64,000 nucleotides of DNA from CAG-791 sp045546175 (lineage in GTDB: Bacteria; Bacillota; Clostridia; Lachnospirales; Lachnospiraceae). The notes beneath the pieces were generated by a model, which was not told the origin of the DNA, did not search any database, and was given only the letters and a program-made list of their open reading frames with translations. Below, piece after piece: positions 8,371 to 15,269 of this stretch (position 1 is the first letter of the stretch; every line of letters starts with the position of its first letter). The DNA lies in contig JAZQCI010000001.1 of assembly GCA_045546175.1 (NCBI GenBank), positions 1-64,000 of the forward strand, in the 5' to 3' direction. Position numbers and translations under genes: made by a program.

Positions 8371-8601
8371 ATGAAGAGACAAGAGGAAGCATTTGAAATT
8401 GATCTTGAATACCTGGAAGGGATCCTTGCGGAACTATCAAATGAGCAGGCCGGCGCACTGTTCAAGGAAATATGTTCCTATGCCGGGGGAAGCAGAAAGC
8501 GCACTGAACTCGACAGCAAAACCCGCTATGCTTTCCACAAGATCCGGGAGCAGGCAGCGGGCCGGGGAGATCATGCAAAGCATGAAACTTTAAATGATTA
8601 A
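8371..8601 (+). CDS. Small protein resembling a DUF6291 fragment
   Basis: A 76-residue protein. The motif YLEGILAELSNEQAGALFKEICSYAGG resembles the core of DUF6291 proteins, which occur before DnaD-like genes in Firmicutes phages. Those are usually longer, so this may be a short variant or a remnant. It is preceded by a weak GGAGAAG site and lies in the same direction as the replication genes. Function is unknown. Confidence 0.5.
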   Translation: MKRQEEAFEIDLEYLEGILAELSNEQAGALFKEICSYAGGSRKRTELDSKTRYAFHKIREQAAGRGDHAKHETLND

Positions 8602-8689
8602 TCGTATAGCCGGTATATTTAGACTATTGATTATGAGCAACATGATAATAGCTTAGTGATATTGAGTGAAAGAAAGGAGAGATAACCTG

Positions 8690-9097
8690 ATGGGATGGTT
8701 TACTTTAGACGTTTCGGAGCTGGATAAGCTGCAAGAAGCAATGAATAAATCGCTGTTATATCCCGGACCTATTGTCGATTCTGTTTTGAGAAACGAAGGT
8801 GCAAATCTGATAAAAAGGAACATTACAATGCTCCTTCCCACATCCGGGAGAAAATGGAAAGGCAAAGGGAAATCGGCAAAGGCCGCAATGCCGGCCAGCT
8901 TTAAACAGGAAGATGGGCAGCTGTCTGTGACTATTGTTGCAAGGGGTAAATATCATTATCTGTATTTCCCGGATGACGGAAGCAATACGATACACCATGC
9001 AGGGAACCAGCAATTCATGAGAAGAGGCGCGGAATCATCTTCAGCTAAGATAATCGAAATGTGTGTCGGCCGTTTACTGGAGGGGCTCAATGATTAA
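8690..9097 (+). CDS. HK97-gp10-like phage head-tail/tail completion protein
   Basis: The start at 8690 follows an AAAGGAGAG site. The 135-residue product has the pattern of HK97-gp10-like proteins: an N-terminal helix with LDKLQEAMNK, a helical EGANLIKRNITMLLP segment, a beta region (SVTIVARGKYHYLYFPDDG) and the late NQQFMRRGAESSSAKI segment that normally follows the strand. Such proteins join head and tail in complete phages. Here no other structural gene is present, so it may be a relic, or it may have been kept to alter helper-phage assembly. It overlaps the next gene by 8 bases. Confidence 0.6.
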   Translation: MGWFTLDVSELDKLQEAMNKSLLYPGPIVDSVLRNEGANLIKRNITMLLPTSGRKWKGKGKSAKAAMPASFKQEDGQLSVTIVARGKYHYLYFPDDGSNTIHHAGNQQFMRRGAESSSAKIIEMCVGRLLEGLND

Positions 9098-9518
9098 GAA
9101 GAACAGAAGTTGCGTGGTACTGATCGCCGGCCTGCCCGGTTCCGGTAAAACATACTATGCCAGGGAACATTTGGGAAATGGGATTGTATATGATCTTGAT
9201 CACATTGCTGCAGCATTCAGGCTTAAAGAGCCGCACAGTGAGCGCCATGATGCAGCCCGAATGCTTGCGAACGATCTTCTTAAAGTGTTTGCTGATCAGG
9301 CAAGGAAGCGTGCCAGCAAAGTATTTATTATCAGAACTGCCCCTGATGCCTCAGAGATTGAAGCGGTACATCCTGACAAGATTGTGATCTGCGGGGGGAA
9401 GTACAACATTACAGCCCGGCCAGATTACCATGAGATTAACCGTGAATATTATCTGCGCAGGCTCCAAACGGTAAGGAATATAGCGCAGCACTACAGCATA
9501 CCTGTAGAGGAAGTATAG
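9090..9518 (+). CDS. P-loop NTPase of the small kinase type
   Basis: The ATG at 9090 follows GGAGGGG and overlaps the preceding stop. The 142-residue protein begins with a Walker A motif (AGLPGSGKTYYA, residues about 14-25). A DLDHIAAAF segment places an aspartate pair where polynucleotide or small-molecule kinases bind metal. A later FIIRTAP strand could be the Walker B position. Its size suits a nucleic-acid end kinase or a small AAA-like ATPase. The partner and substrate are unknown. It sits between the HK97-gp10-like gene and the noncoding region that could be an origin. Confidence 0.62.
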   Translation: MIKKNRSCVVLIAGLPGSGKTYYAREHLGNGIVYDLDHIAAAFRLKEPHSERHDAARMLANDLLKVFADQARKRASKVFIIRTAPDASEIEAVHPDKIVICGGKYNITARPDYHEINREYYLRRLQTVRNIAQHYSIPVEEV

Positions 9519-9829
9519 TTGATCTGTCGACTTGCGCCGGCGCAATTGCTCAGAATATTTTTCGTGTCGTGTCTGAAAGGCTGGCACATCTTCAAGGTAC
9601 ATAGAGGCAGGGGCAGGGGGTGGGGGCAGGGTCTGGCTCCTAAAGATGAAATGAGAATCATTATTGAATAAATAAAAATAATTTTTTGTTTTAAATATTT
9701 TTGCAATTTATTCTCGGAATCTTTTGTAAATAGCCCCCCCAGGGGGATATTCCCCTTTTGTAAGAGGGGGGCCAACAACGGGGGGACACCCTCGACAAAA
9801 CATCTGCGATACGCGCGTGAAGGATTTTT
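9519..9829. other. Noncoding region with palindrome, G-tract motif, AT-rich stretch and hairpin: possible origin or packaging site
   Basis: This 311-base gap holds no convincing gene. In order it contains the 14-bp palindrome TTGCGCCGGCGCAA (9532-9545), a G-rich run with four tracts of 3-5 G (9610-9631), a very A+T-rich stretch (about 9650-9715) edged by gagaat/attctc, and C- and G-runs around a hairpin (9734-9771). An AT-rich unwinding region next to structured motifs is typical of an origin. Phage-type cos or pac sites can also look like this. Confidence 0.4.
9743..9759 (+). terminator. Short terminator-like hairpin
   Basis: GGGGA/TCCCC arms (9743-9747 and 9751-9755) around a TAT loop, followed by TTTT. 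A flanking C7 run (9734-9740) and G6 run (9766-9771) could form an alternative longer stem. It may end the transcript of the replication operon. Confidence 0.45.
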
Positions 9830-10147
9830 TTGAAAGGAGCAAAGATTGTAGCTAAAACGGCCAATATCCCAGAAATACCGGATAGAAAGGAGCATGAACA
9901 TGCCATAGATCCAGTTGCCGCAATTATCCACGCGGCGCGAAAAACTTACACGATCGACAATAAGCTCGATACAGACCAGTATTGCGCATACCTGAATGAA
10001 GTCCTGAGATCCAAAAGACGGACTTCAGGTATTTTGAAAACTGAATCGGATTCTATGGGAGAAGGTTATATAGTTCTTGCGGAATCTGTCGAGCGCGAAT
10101 GTCAGAAGCTTGCAAAGGAAATCAGAAATATAAAGAAAGGACTTTAA
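9830..10147 (+). CDS. Hypothetical protein, probable TTG start
   Basis: Not recognised. A TTG at 9830 with AAGGA five bases upstream is the best start and gives 105 residues. The product is charged and helical, with no membrane segment or motif that I can name. It lies 4 bases before the next gene, so the two probably form one transcript that begins after the noncoding region. Confidence 0.5.
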   Translation: MKGAKIVAKTANIPEIPDRKEHEHAIDPVAAIIHAARKTYTIDNKLDTDQYCAYLNEVLRSKRRTSGILKTESDSMGEGYIVLAESVERECQKLAKEIRNIKKGL

Positions 10148-10151
10148 AGCA

Positions 10152-11000
10152 ATGTTGTACCCGAACCAGTTAAACATTATCACCTATAAAGACACGGCCC
10201 CTGTAATGATCGAGGATAAGGAAGGCGCTATTGATCGTCTCGGCTTCAAGAAGGCGCGTAAAAAGATGGATGAAGCGCACAATAATATGATCAACACGAA
10301 GTATCAGCTCGCAATCTATACGCAGTTTCCTTCAGATCTTCAAGCTGATCAGCGAGAAGAGAGCGGCCCGCTGGCCGATGTGCTCGACAGCTCCCCCCGC
10401 CGACATATTCCCACACAGGAAGATCTTCAGCGTGCAATCGACACTCCTTCTTATGCAGATCCGGAATATAGGAAGGTAGCTAAAGAGTACCTGGAGAAGA
10501 TCCTTCCCGCCGTGAATGCTGAACGCGACAGATTGACAGAGGAAATTGCTTCAGCGGCTGCAGAACTTGAAGCGGTAACACTGGAATACAAAGAGAAGCT
10601 GGAAGCTGCAAAGCGGAATCTCAAAAACTTCAATCGTGATGTATTCGCTGAATATAAGAAGTTTGAGGAAGCCAGCAAGGGCGGCCACACTCCGGAGAAC
10701 TTCGTTATTACTTCAGAAAGGTACAAGCCTATTCTCGGCTTGTACACACCTTCCGCTTCTGAGGCCCCGGAAGCACTGGAAGCCGTACTTGAAACGATGG
10801 AGAAGTATGAAGAATCTTTGAAGTTCAGAAAATCAGATGCTCATACAGAGCTGCAGAAGGAATACATGAGATCGGCGGCCGCTGCCTGCACAATGGGAGC
10901 AACTGAAGCGCGCGGAAACGTGAACGCTGAAGGGATTGATTTTGACGGAAGGAAGGCAGCACCTAAGAAGAGCTATTTCTTTAAGTTCTTTGGGAAATGA
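10152..11000 (+). CDS. Hypothetical coiled-coil protein of the element
   Basis: Not recognised. The 282-residue product has a long coiled-coil segment at about residues 105-170 (rich in E, K, A and L, from YLEKILPAVNAERDRL onward) and a second helical region at about 200-250. The C-terminus (KKSYFFKFFGK) is basic and aromatic. No signal peptide, ATPase motif or metal site is visible. Phage scaffold and structural accessory proteins can look like this, but nothing specific supports that. It is followed by a noncoding region with two terminator-like hairpins. Confidence 0.6.
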   Translation: MLYPNQLNIITYKDTAPVMIEDKEGAIDRLGFKKARKKMDEAHNNMINTKYQLAIYTQFPSDLQADQREESGPLADVLDSSPRRHIPTQEDLQRAIDTPSYADPEYRKVAKEYLEKILPAVNAERDRLTEEIASAAAELEAVTLEYKEKLEAAKRNLKNFNRDVFAEYKKFEEASKGGHTPENFVITSERYKPILGLYTPSASEAPEALEAVLETMEKYEESLKFRKSDAHTELQKEYMRSAAAACTMGATEARGNVNAEGIDFDGRKAAPKKSYFFKFFGK

Positions 11001-11458
11001 TAACGTGATGGAATCCCGCCAGGGACCAGATCGGCGCACATGCTGATTTTCAGACTAATCAGATAACAAAAGCCCCGGCGATTAAACCGGGGGATAAACC
11101 TAACAGACAATGGAGTTGCTTGACTATAAAAACGCATGTAGGAAAACATTTGTGTGTCAATAATAATTATATCTAAACCTTTACAACTGTCAAGGTTAAC
11201 ATAATAATGACCTTGAAATTTCTGTTTTATGAATATAAAAGCCCCGCAGCGGTTGCACGGAGCTGAGGGGCTGAGGCGAAACAGTTAAGTTTCGGAATCT
11301 GTATGCACATGATATCAAATAATGAACCTAAAAACAAGTAACCGCGTATTTGCCTTTTTAAGGCGTTTTAATTCTTAGATGGGTATTTTATCCATGAAAG
11401 CCGCGAAACGGTCACAACGGGGGACGGAACAAAGCGAGGTGAGTAGATTTGCATGATA
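11001..11458. other. Noncoding stretch with two GC hairpins; no gene seen
   Basis: In these 458 bases I see CCCCGG/CCGGGG arms at 11073-11078 and 11087-11092, AGCCCC/GGGGCT arms at 11240-11245 and 11267-11272, and an AACCTT...AAGGTT inverted repeat near 11180-11200. A partial copy of the catgatatca half-site lies near 11308. The first hairpin probably ends transcription from 10152. The next genes on the two strands are convergent-free, so the region mostly insulates the RHH gene. Confidence 0.5.
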
Positions 11459-11465
11459 TCATGCA
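11450..11465. promoter_or_regulatory. Palindromic operator candidate at the 3' end of the RHH gene
   Basis: TGCATGATATCATGCA is a perfect 16-bp palindrome overlapping the stop codon of the RHH gene. The same core occurs twice at the other end of the gene. Confidence 0.6.
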
Positions 11466-11668
11466 CCTGATTCGCTGTTCTGTTCCATAGCCTGATCAAT
11501 GGCATCATTAATAAACTGATTCACGGATATTCCCTTTTCATTGGCAGCGTCCTGAATGGCTGCCTTCTTCCCCTTTGGAACCCGGATCAGTATATTATCT
11601 ACCTTCGTAGTCAGATATTTGTCGTTTGCCCGCTTTTTGGCAGGTGTGTATCCGCTGTATTTTCCCAT
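11459..11668 (-). CDS. Ribbon-helix-helix DNA-binding protein (Arc/HicB-like)
   Basis: The best start gives 69 residues (MGKYSGYTPAKKRAND...). The core NILIRVPKGKKAAIQDAANE then GISVNQFINDAIDQAM is a ribbon-helix-helix fold: a beta strand with alternating basic residues followed by two helices. It lies divergent to a small-gene operon. Three CATGATATCATG palindromes flank it, one at its own 3' end, one inside a promoter spacer and one just downstream of that promoter, so it is most likely a local repressor. No toxin partner is clear. The two adjacent small genes are the only candidates. Confidence 0.78.
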   Translation of the reverse strand: MGKYSGYTPAKKRANDKYLTTKVDNILIRVPKGKKAAIQDAANEKGISVNQFINDAIDQAMEQNSESGA

Positions 11669-11738
11669 ATTCAGATTGTAGCACAAAACACTGGTTAAAC
11701 GAAGATAGCAAAGGATAACAAGTGATAACAAAAGATAC

Positions 11739-11793
11739 TTGACGCATGATATCATGTCGCTGTATATTGTTAGTGGTGCATGATATCATGCAC
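11739..11793 (+). promoter_or_regulatory. Promoter with two RHH operator candidates
   Basis: TTGACG (11739-11744) and TATATT (11763-11768) are separated by 18 bases. The palindrome CATGATATCATG (11745-11756) fills most of the spacer. A second, longer palindrome, GTGCATGATATCATGCAC (11776-11793), begins about where transcription would start. Occupation of either site would block the operon that begins at 11841. Confidence 0.65.
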
Positions 11794-11840
11794 ACGAAAC
11801 ACGGAACCATTAAAACAGAATACAGAAAGAAGGTGATCAG

Positions 11841-11933
11841 ATGAACAAACAGATTGATGATCAGATCATTCAGGACATTCAGGCCGCACTTGAAGCGATG
11901 TATGAATCTATCCGGGAAGAAGGTAAAGCATGA
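11841..11933 (+). CDS. Small protein of 30 residues, first gene of the RHH-controlled operon
   Basis: This reading frame is short: MNKQIDDQIIQDIQAALEAM and ten further residues. An AAGAAGGTGATC ribosome site precedes it and its stop overlaps the next start (ATGA). It is acidic and could form a single helix. The position behind the operator-controlled promoter argues for real expression, but the function is unknown. Confidence 0.55.
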   Translation: MNKQIDDQIIQDIQAALEAMYESIREEGKA

Positions 11934-12184
11934 ACCGACAGGACGACAAACCGCCGGCAACATGGAACGATGAAACAGCCATTGAAGCCGATATGAAGTT
12001 ATGGCTGCAGTCTCAGATAGTGGAACACGATGAAAGGGTGCTGAAAGCATTCCGGGCCGGATGGAAGGCGGGCGCAATGCAAACCGCTGCAAATATGGGG
12101 CATTGGATCCGAAGAGTTGTGTTTGGCCACAGTGAAACGGATCAAGTCAGCGAGAAGGAAGGTGTAATGAATGAGTTTTTATAA
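11930..12184 (+). CDS. Hypothetical protein of 84 residues
   Basis: Not recognised. It contains VLKAFRAGWKAGAMQTAANM, a Gly-Ala-rich helix also seen in altered form in the protein at 12926 (AAVWNGLKAGFMIGYRAGLR), so the two may share a small common domain. No catalytic motif is visible. It is translationally coupled to the preceding small gene and overlaps the next by 14 bases. Confidence 0.55.
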   Translation: MNRQDDKPPATWNDETAIEADMKLWLQSQIVEHDERVLKAFRAGWKAGAMQTAANMGHWIRRVVFGHSETDQVSEKEGVMNEFL

Positions 12185-12623
12185 TGCAATTATGGGATTC
12201 AATCCGGCTTGTGTGCTGATAATGCCGATGCTCGGAAGAAGACAGAATGAATGGCCAAGGTTTAGAAATTGTTTTGTTGAAGATGGCAAAATAGCAATCT
12301 ATACAAGAGTTGGCGGCAACAACCGGGGCTGTGGATATGGAGAAGAGGAACTGTATAAGGATCCGCATTTCGTAAAGACTTACGATGATAGTTTTGATAA
12401 CACTTATGCAACCTACATATTCAATGTTCCTGAAAAATGGAAACAGGATTTTGATAAGATCTGCGAAGGAAAGCTTAGCGAGGTTTCAGACGAATACTAT
12501 AATTACCTGAATGAGTTCTTTCCGCTCTTTAGCAGCAAGGGATTATTAAAAAACATTTTCAGACCTGAAGAGCAGCAGGATCCTGGAGCGGAAGAGGACC
12601 AGGAAGGCGGCGCGGATGAGTAG
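12171..12623 (+). CDS. Hypothetical phage-type protein
   Basis: The 150-residue protein looks like an uncharacterised family common in Firmicutes phages: it opens MSFYNAIMGFNPACVLIMPM, then has WPRFRNCFVEDGKIAIYTRVGG and a CGYGEEELYKDPHFVKTYDD stretch, and ends in an acidic tail. The conserved Cys, Gly and Asp residues suggest a folded single domain. No function is known to me, and no signal or membrane segment is visible. It overlaps both neighbours. Confidence 0.6.
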   Translation: MSFYNAIMGFNPACVLIMPMLGRRQNEWPRFRNCFVEDGKIAIYTRVGGNNRGCGYGEEELYKDPHFVKTYDDSFDNTYATYIFNVPEKWKQDFDKICEGKLSEVSDEYYNYLNEFFPLFSSKGLLKNIFRPEEQQDPGAEEDQEGGADE

Positions 12624-12894
12624 AAGAATAAAAGATATTCCGATAAATCCGTTATTGGACAAACGGAAAGACGGGGCGACGATAACTAAAGCAAGGACGA
12701 TCTACGAACAGTTGAAGGAAGCGGCGCATCTGGCTGATGTGATCGAGGCGGCCGAATGCGGTTATGTTGCGCTGGATGATCAGAGCATTCGCGCACTTGA
12801 TGAACAGCTCCTGGCCATGATCGACAGGATCCGGGAAGCACAAAGTAAAAAAATCTCAGGCGCTGCCACACCTGAGACTGATGAAACCCATTAA
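12616..12894 (+). CDS. Hypothetical protein of 92 residues
   Basis: Not recognised. The product is mostly helical (ITKARTIYEQLKEAAHLADV; QLLAMIDRIREAQSKK) and has no cysteine cluster or catalytic motif. The start overlaps the preceding gene by 8 bases, which supports translation. Confidence 0.5.
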   Translation: MSRRIKDIPINPLLDKRKDGATITKARTIYEQLKEAAHLADVIEAAECGYVALDDQSIRALDEQLLAMIDRIREAQSKKISGAATPETDETH

Positions 12895-12925
12895 CTTACA
12901 ACACAGAAAGGAAAAGGGATTCTTC

Positions 12926-13213
12926 ATGATTGTATCATGCGGGATCCCCCAGGAACAAGGACAAATGGAACGGAGTATGCAAAAAGCGATTGAAGATTAT
13001 AGAGCGCTGAAAGCCAAAAAGGGCGGGAACTTCGGCGCGTTCTATTTTTCTGAGGCGGAAGAACTGAGAAAGATTACACTCGACAGTACCGGAACAAACT
13101 TTCAGGAAATTGTTCTTGCAGCCGTTTGGAATGGTCTAAAGGCCGGCTTCATGATCGGGTACCGCGCCGGTCTCAGAGAAGCCAGTAAGCGAAACAGGGG
13201 TAAAGCGATATGA
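12926..13213 (+). CDS. Hypothetical protein of 95 residues
   Basis: The start at 12926 is chosen for the AAAGGAAAAGGG site upstream; the 12-base motif ACACAGAAAGGA lies at 12901-12912. The C-terminal half has FQEIVLAAVWNGLKAGFMIG and YRAGLREASKRN, similar in pattern to the protein at 11930. Function is unknown. Its stop overlaps the start of the next small gene (ATGA). Confidence 0.55.
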   Translation: MIVSCGIPQEQGQMERSMQKAIEDYRALKAKKGGNFGAFYFSEAEELRKITLDSTGTNFQEIVLAAVWNGLKAGFMIGYRAGLREASKRNRGKAI

Positions 13214-13356
13214 CAGTAAAACAGATCTATGGAGAATTGAAACAGCATGATCCGGAATGGATCCGGCAATTCAGGGAGCTGTTAAGGCAATATGCAGAAG
13301 CTACGCCCGAACACAGAGAAAAGGCGCTGGAATTACTGAGAGAGCGCAAGGGGTGA
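13210..13356 (+). CDS. Small helical protein of 48 residues, paralogue of the tail of the integrase-like protein
   Basis: This short gene starts with an ATGA overlap. Its last 36 residues (DPEWIRQFRELLRQYAEATP, then EHREKALELLRERKG) are clearly similar to the C-terminus of the protein at 13570-14166. The DNA is also similar, including the run acacagagaaaaggcgctgg. One copy is free-standing and the other is fused to a recombinase core, so a local duplication has taken place. Function is unknown. Confidence 0.6.
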   Translation: MTVKQIYGELKQHDPEWIRQFRELLRQYAEATPEHREKALELLRERKG

Positions 13357-13569
13357 TCATAGACACAAACAATTCAATCAAAAATGATGTCGGAGCCGCT
13401 GCCGTGTCGCAATTTCAGTACCACTTCGACATTGAATTACCGGAACAGCTGGTAAATGTTCCGGTACCAGATAAGGCGCTGGGCTTCTTCAATGACAGCG
13501 CACACAACAAGATCAGGACGGCGGCAACCGTCCTTTTCTTGTATCAGCACACAGAAAGGATACGGAGAT

Positions 13570-14166
13570 ATGACCATGAAAAAATCACTGGCGCGGGACG
13601 CGATGCACCATTGTCTTACTGAGAATGAAATCACACTGTTCATGAATACGGCAAGCGAGCAAGGCAGTGTGTACATGAACCTTTATACTTTTCTTTTCAA
13701 TACAGGACTGAGGATCGGAGAAGCTGGAGCAATTACACCGGCTGATGTGAAAGAAGGAACAGTAATGATCTGTAAGACGGTGATCAGAGAAGGCAGCGGG
13801 TATGTTATCCGGAACAAGACAAAGACAGGCCGGTATATTGTCGAGCTTAATGAACAGGCACGCGCCGCGATTCATGCAGAAATGAGCAAGAGAAAACACC
13901 GGATTGATAAGCCGATATTTACAACAGCCAGCGGCGAACTCATTAATACATCAGCATTACGGCATGATATACAGAGAATCTGCAAGGCAGCGGGCATTGA
14001 GCCGTTCGCTCCGTGCGCATTCCGGGCAACATTCGCTTATAAAGAATTTATGCAGAAGTCTCCCGAATGGCAACATTCGTTCATGGAACTGGCAAAACAG
14101 TATGAAGGGGCCACACCTGAACACAGAGAAAAGGCGCTGGAATCATTAAGGGCGCGCAAAGGATGA
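13570..14166 (+). CDS. Tyrosine-recombinase catalytic-core relic or derivative lacking the nucleophile
   Basis: The start at 13570 follows AAAGGATACGGAG. The 198 residues match the catalytic core of the element's integrase: the first catalytic arginine is present (GLRIGEA, Arg48), as is a KTKTGRY hairpin. In the second box the His is replaced by Cys (CAFRATF, Cys149) although Arg152 is kept. The part that should carry the second His and the nucleophilic Tyr is missing. It is replaced by a helical tail matching the small protein at 13210. It cannot be a normal recombinase, and a DNA-binding or regulatory role at core sites is plausible. Confidence 0.7.
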   Translation: MTMKKSLARDAMHHCLTENEITLFMNTASEQGSVYMNLYTFLFNTGLRIGEAGAITPADVKEGTVMICKTVIREGSGYVIRNKTKTGRYIVELNEQARAAIHAEMSKRKHRIDKPIFTTASGELINTSALRHDIQRICKAAGIEPFAPCAFRATFAYKEFMQKSPEWQHSFMELAKQYEGATPEHREKALESLRARKG

Positions 14167-14254
14167 TTATGATAGCATCAGGTACATTTCGATACTGGGG
14201 CTGCTGCCGCTCGCAACTACTCAGCTTAGTATTGAATGACCGAATGAACTCGAT

Positions 14255-14282
14255 AATAGCCAGGTGTAAGCGCCTGGCTATT
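14255..14282 (+). terminator. Hairpin downstream of the integrase-like gene
   Basis: Arms AATAGCCAGG and CCTGGCTATT (14255-14264 and 14273-14282) form a perfect 10-bp stem with an 8-nt loop. The T-run that follows is poor. A weaker relative (CCAG...CTGG) lies at the matching place after the small gene at 13210, consistent with the duplication. Confidence 0.45.
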
Positions 14283-14326
14283 TGATTAAGAGCAACGGAT
14301 AACACATACAGAAAGGGAACTGATCA

Positions 14327-14692
14327 ATGTCAAATGCTTTAAAATGTCCGTTTTGTTCCGAAACAGACGCTCCCGGAAAGCCGATGTTCACAGTTGAAAT
14401 GATAAAACACATTAGTTCTGTCGAATACCGAGTAATATGTGCAAAGTGCGGAAATATTGTATACAGGCCGCGCCTCGACAGGAAGCGCCTGAACTGTATA
14501 TACAGTTCTGTCCGGCCACTAATGAAAGAAGATATTCAGGAAATGGTTCATAAGCTACTGAAGAGCCACGGAAAAAAGATGGATAAGGCACGCTTCTTTG
14601 CTATGTACCTTGAAAGGGATCCTGAGTTTTCAGAATACCTTGAATGCGAATTTGATTATAAGACTACTGCAGAAGGAATCGCTGATGAATGA
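14327..14692 (+). CDS. Hypothetical zinc-ribbon protein
   Basis: The 121-residue protein has two CxxC pairs, CPFC at residues 7-10 and CAKC at about 38-41, which would hold one zinc ion in a ribbon fold. The C-terminal half is helical and charged. Such ribbons bind nucleic acid or protein, and nothing more specific can be said. It overlaps the next gene by 8 bases, which is a sigma-region-4-like protein, so a role in transcription is possible. Confidence 0.6.
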   Translation: MSNALKCPFCSETDAPGKPMFTVEMIKHISSVEYRVICAKCGNIVYRPRLDRKRLNCIYSSVRPLMKEDIQEMVHKLLKSHGKKMDKARFFAMYLERDPEFSEYLECEFDYKTTAEGIADE

Positions 14693-15161
14693 TAAATACT
14701 TGAACTGGAAACCTTCTCCAGAGGATATGGACAAGGCAGCCACGGCCCGGAGCTTCCTGGATAATTACCGGTTACGGATAAGGGAGAGAATGGACGCTGA
14801 AGAGCGATTAAGCAAAATACGGAAGCAGAAGGAAGAAAATATCGAATTTCTGCAGAAACTTGCTATCAATGAAGAACAGTATCAGGTGATTGAAGAATAC
14901 TGTCGAAAGTATGCTGAAAAGTGTGAAGAGCTGGAAGCTTTTCTTGAAAAGAAGCTGAATGAATGCACCGGTATGGAACTAAGAATACTGTCGAGCATTA
15001 ACAGCCTGAATGCAGGTCAATATACGGATGATATGAAAGAAATACTGATTATGAGATATGTGGATGGGCTGGAATGGAAGGAAATAGCAAGTCGATTATG
15101 TCTTTCAAGGCGCACATGTCAGTACAGAGAGCTGCAGGCACTAATGCTTCTTGTGTACTAG
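14685..15161 (+). CDS. Sigma-70 region 4-like protein (ArpU-type regulator)
   Basis: The ATG at 14685 overlaps the previous stop and gives 158 residues. Residues 1-100 are a charged helical or coiled-coil region (ERMDAEERLSKIRKQKEENI). The C-terminal 50 residues (DDMKEILIMRYVDGLEWKEI, ASRLCLSRRTCQYRELQALM) form a helix-turn-helix typical of sigma region 4. Proteins with this layout control late genes in Firmicutes phages. The next gene is a full sigma-like protein. The two could work together or in sequence. Confidence 0.65.
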   Translation: MNDKYLNWKPSPEDMDKAATARSFLDNYRLRIRERMDAEERLSKIRKQKEENIEFLQKLAINEEQYQVIEEYCRKYAEKCEELEAFLEKKLNECTGMELRILSSINSLNAGQYTDDMKEILIMRYVDGLEWKEIASRLCLSRRTCQYRELQALMLLVY

Positions 15162-15269
15162 GCGCTGAAATAAAAAGCGGCCTGCCTGGCGGGGCAGACC
15201 TAAAGCACGGATTGAAACGTGGTCTATGTTCTATAGTTTACCATAATTCTATTGTTCATGGAGGCAGAA

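Noticed and set aside
13257..13622. A 121-codon plus-strand frame between the small gene and the recombinase-like gene
   Set aside because: It overlaps both neighbours out of frame. The region looks like the noncoding tail of a duplicated unit and has no good ribosome site.
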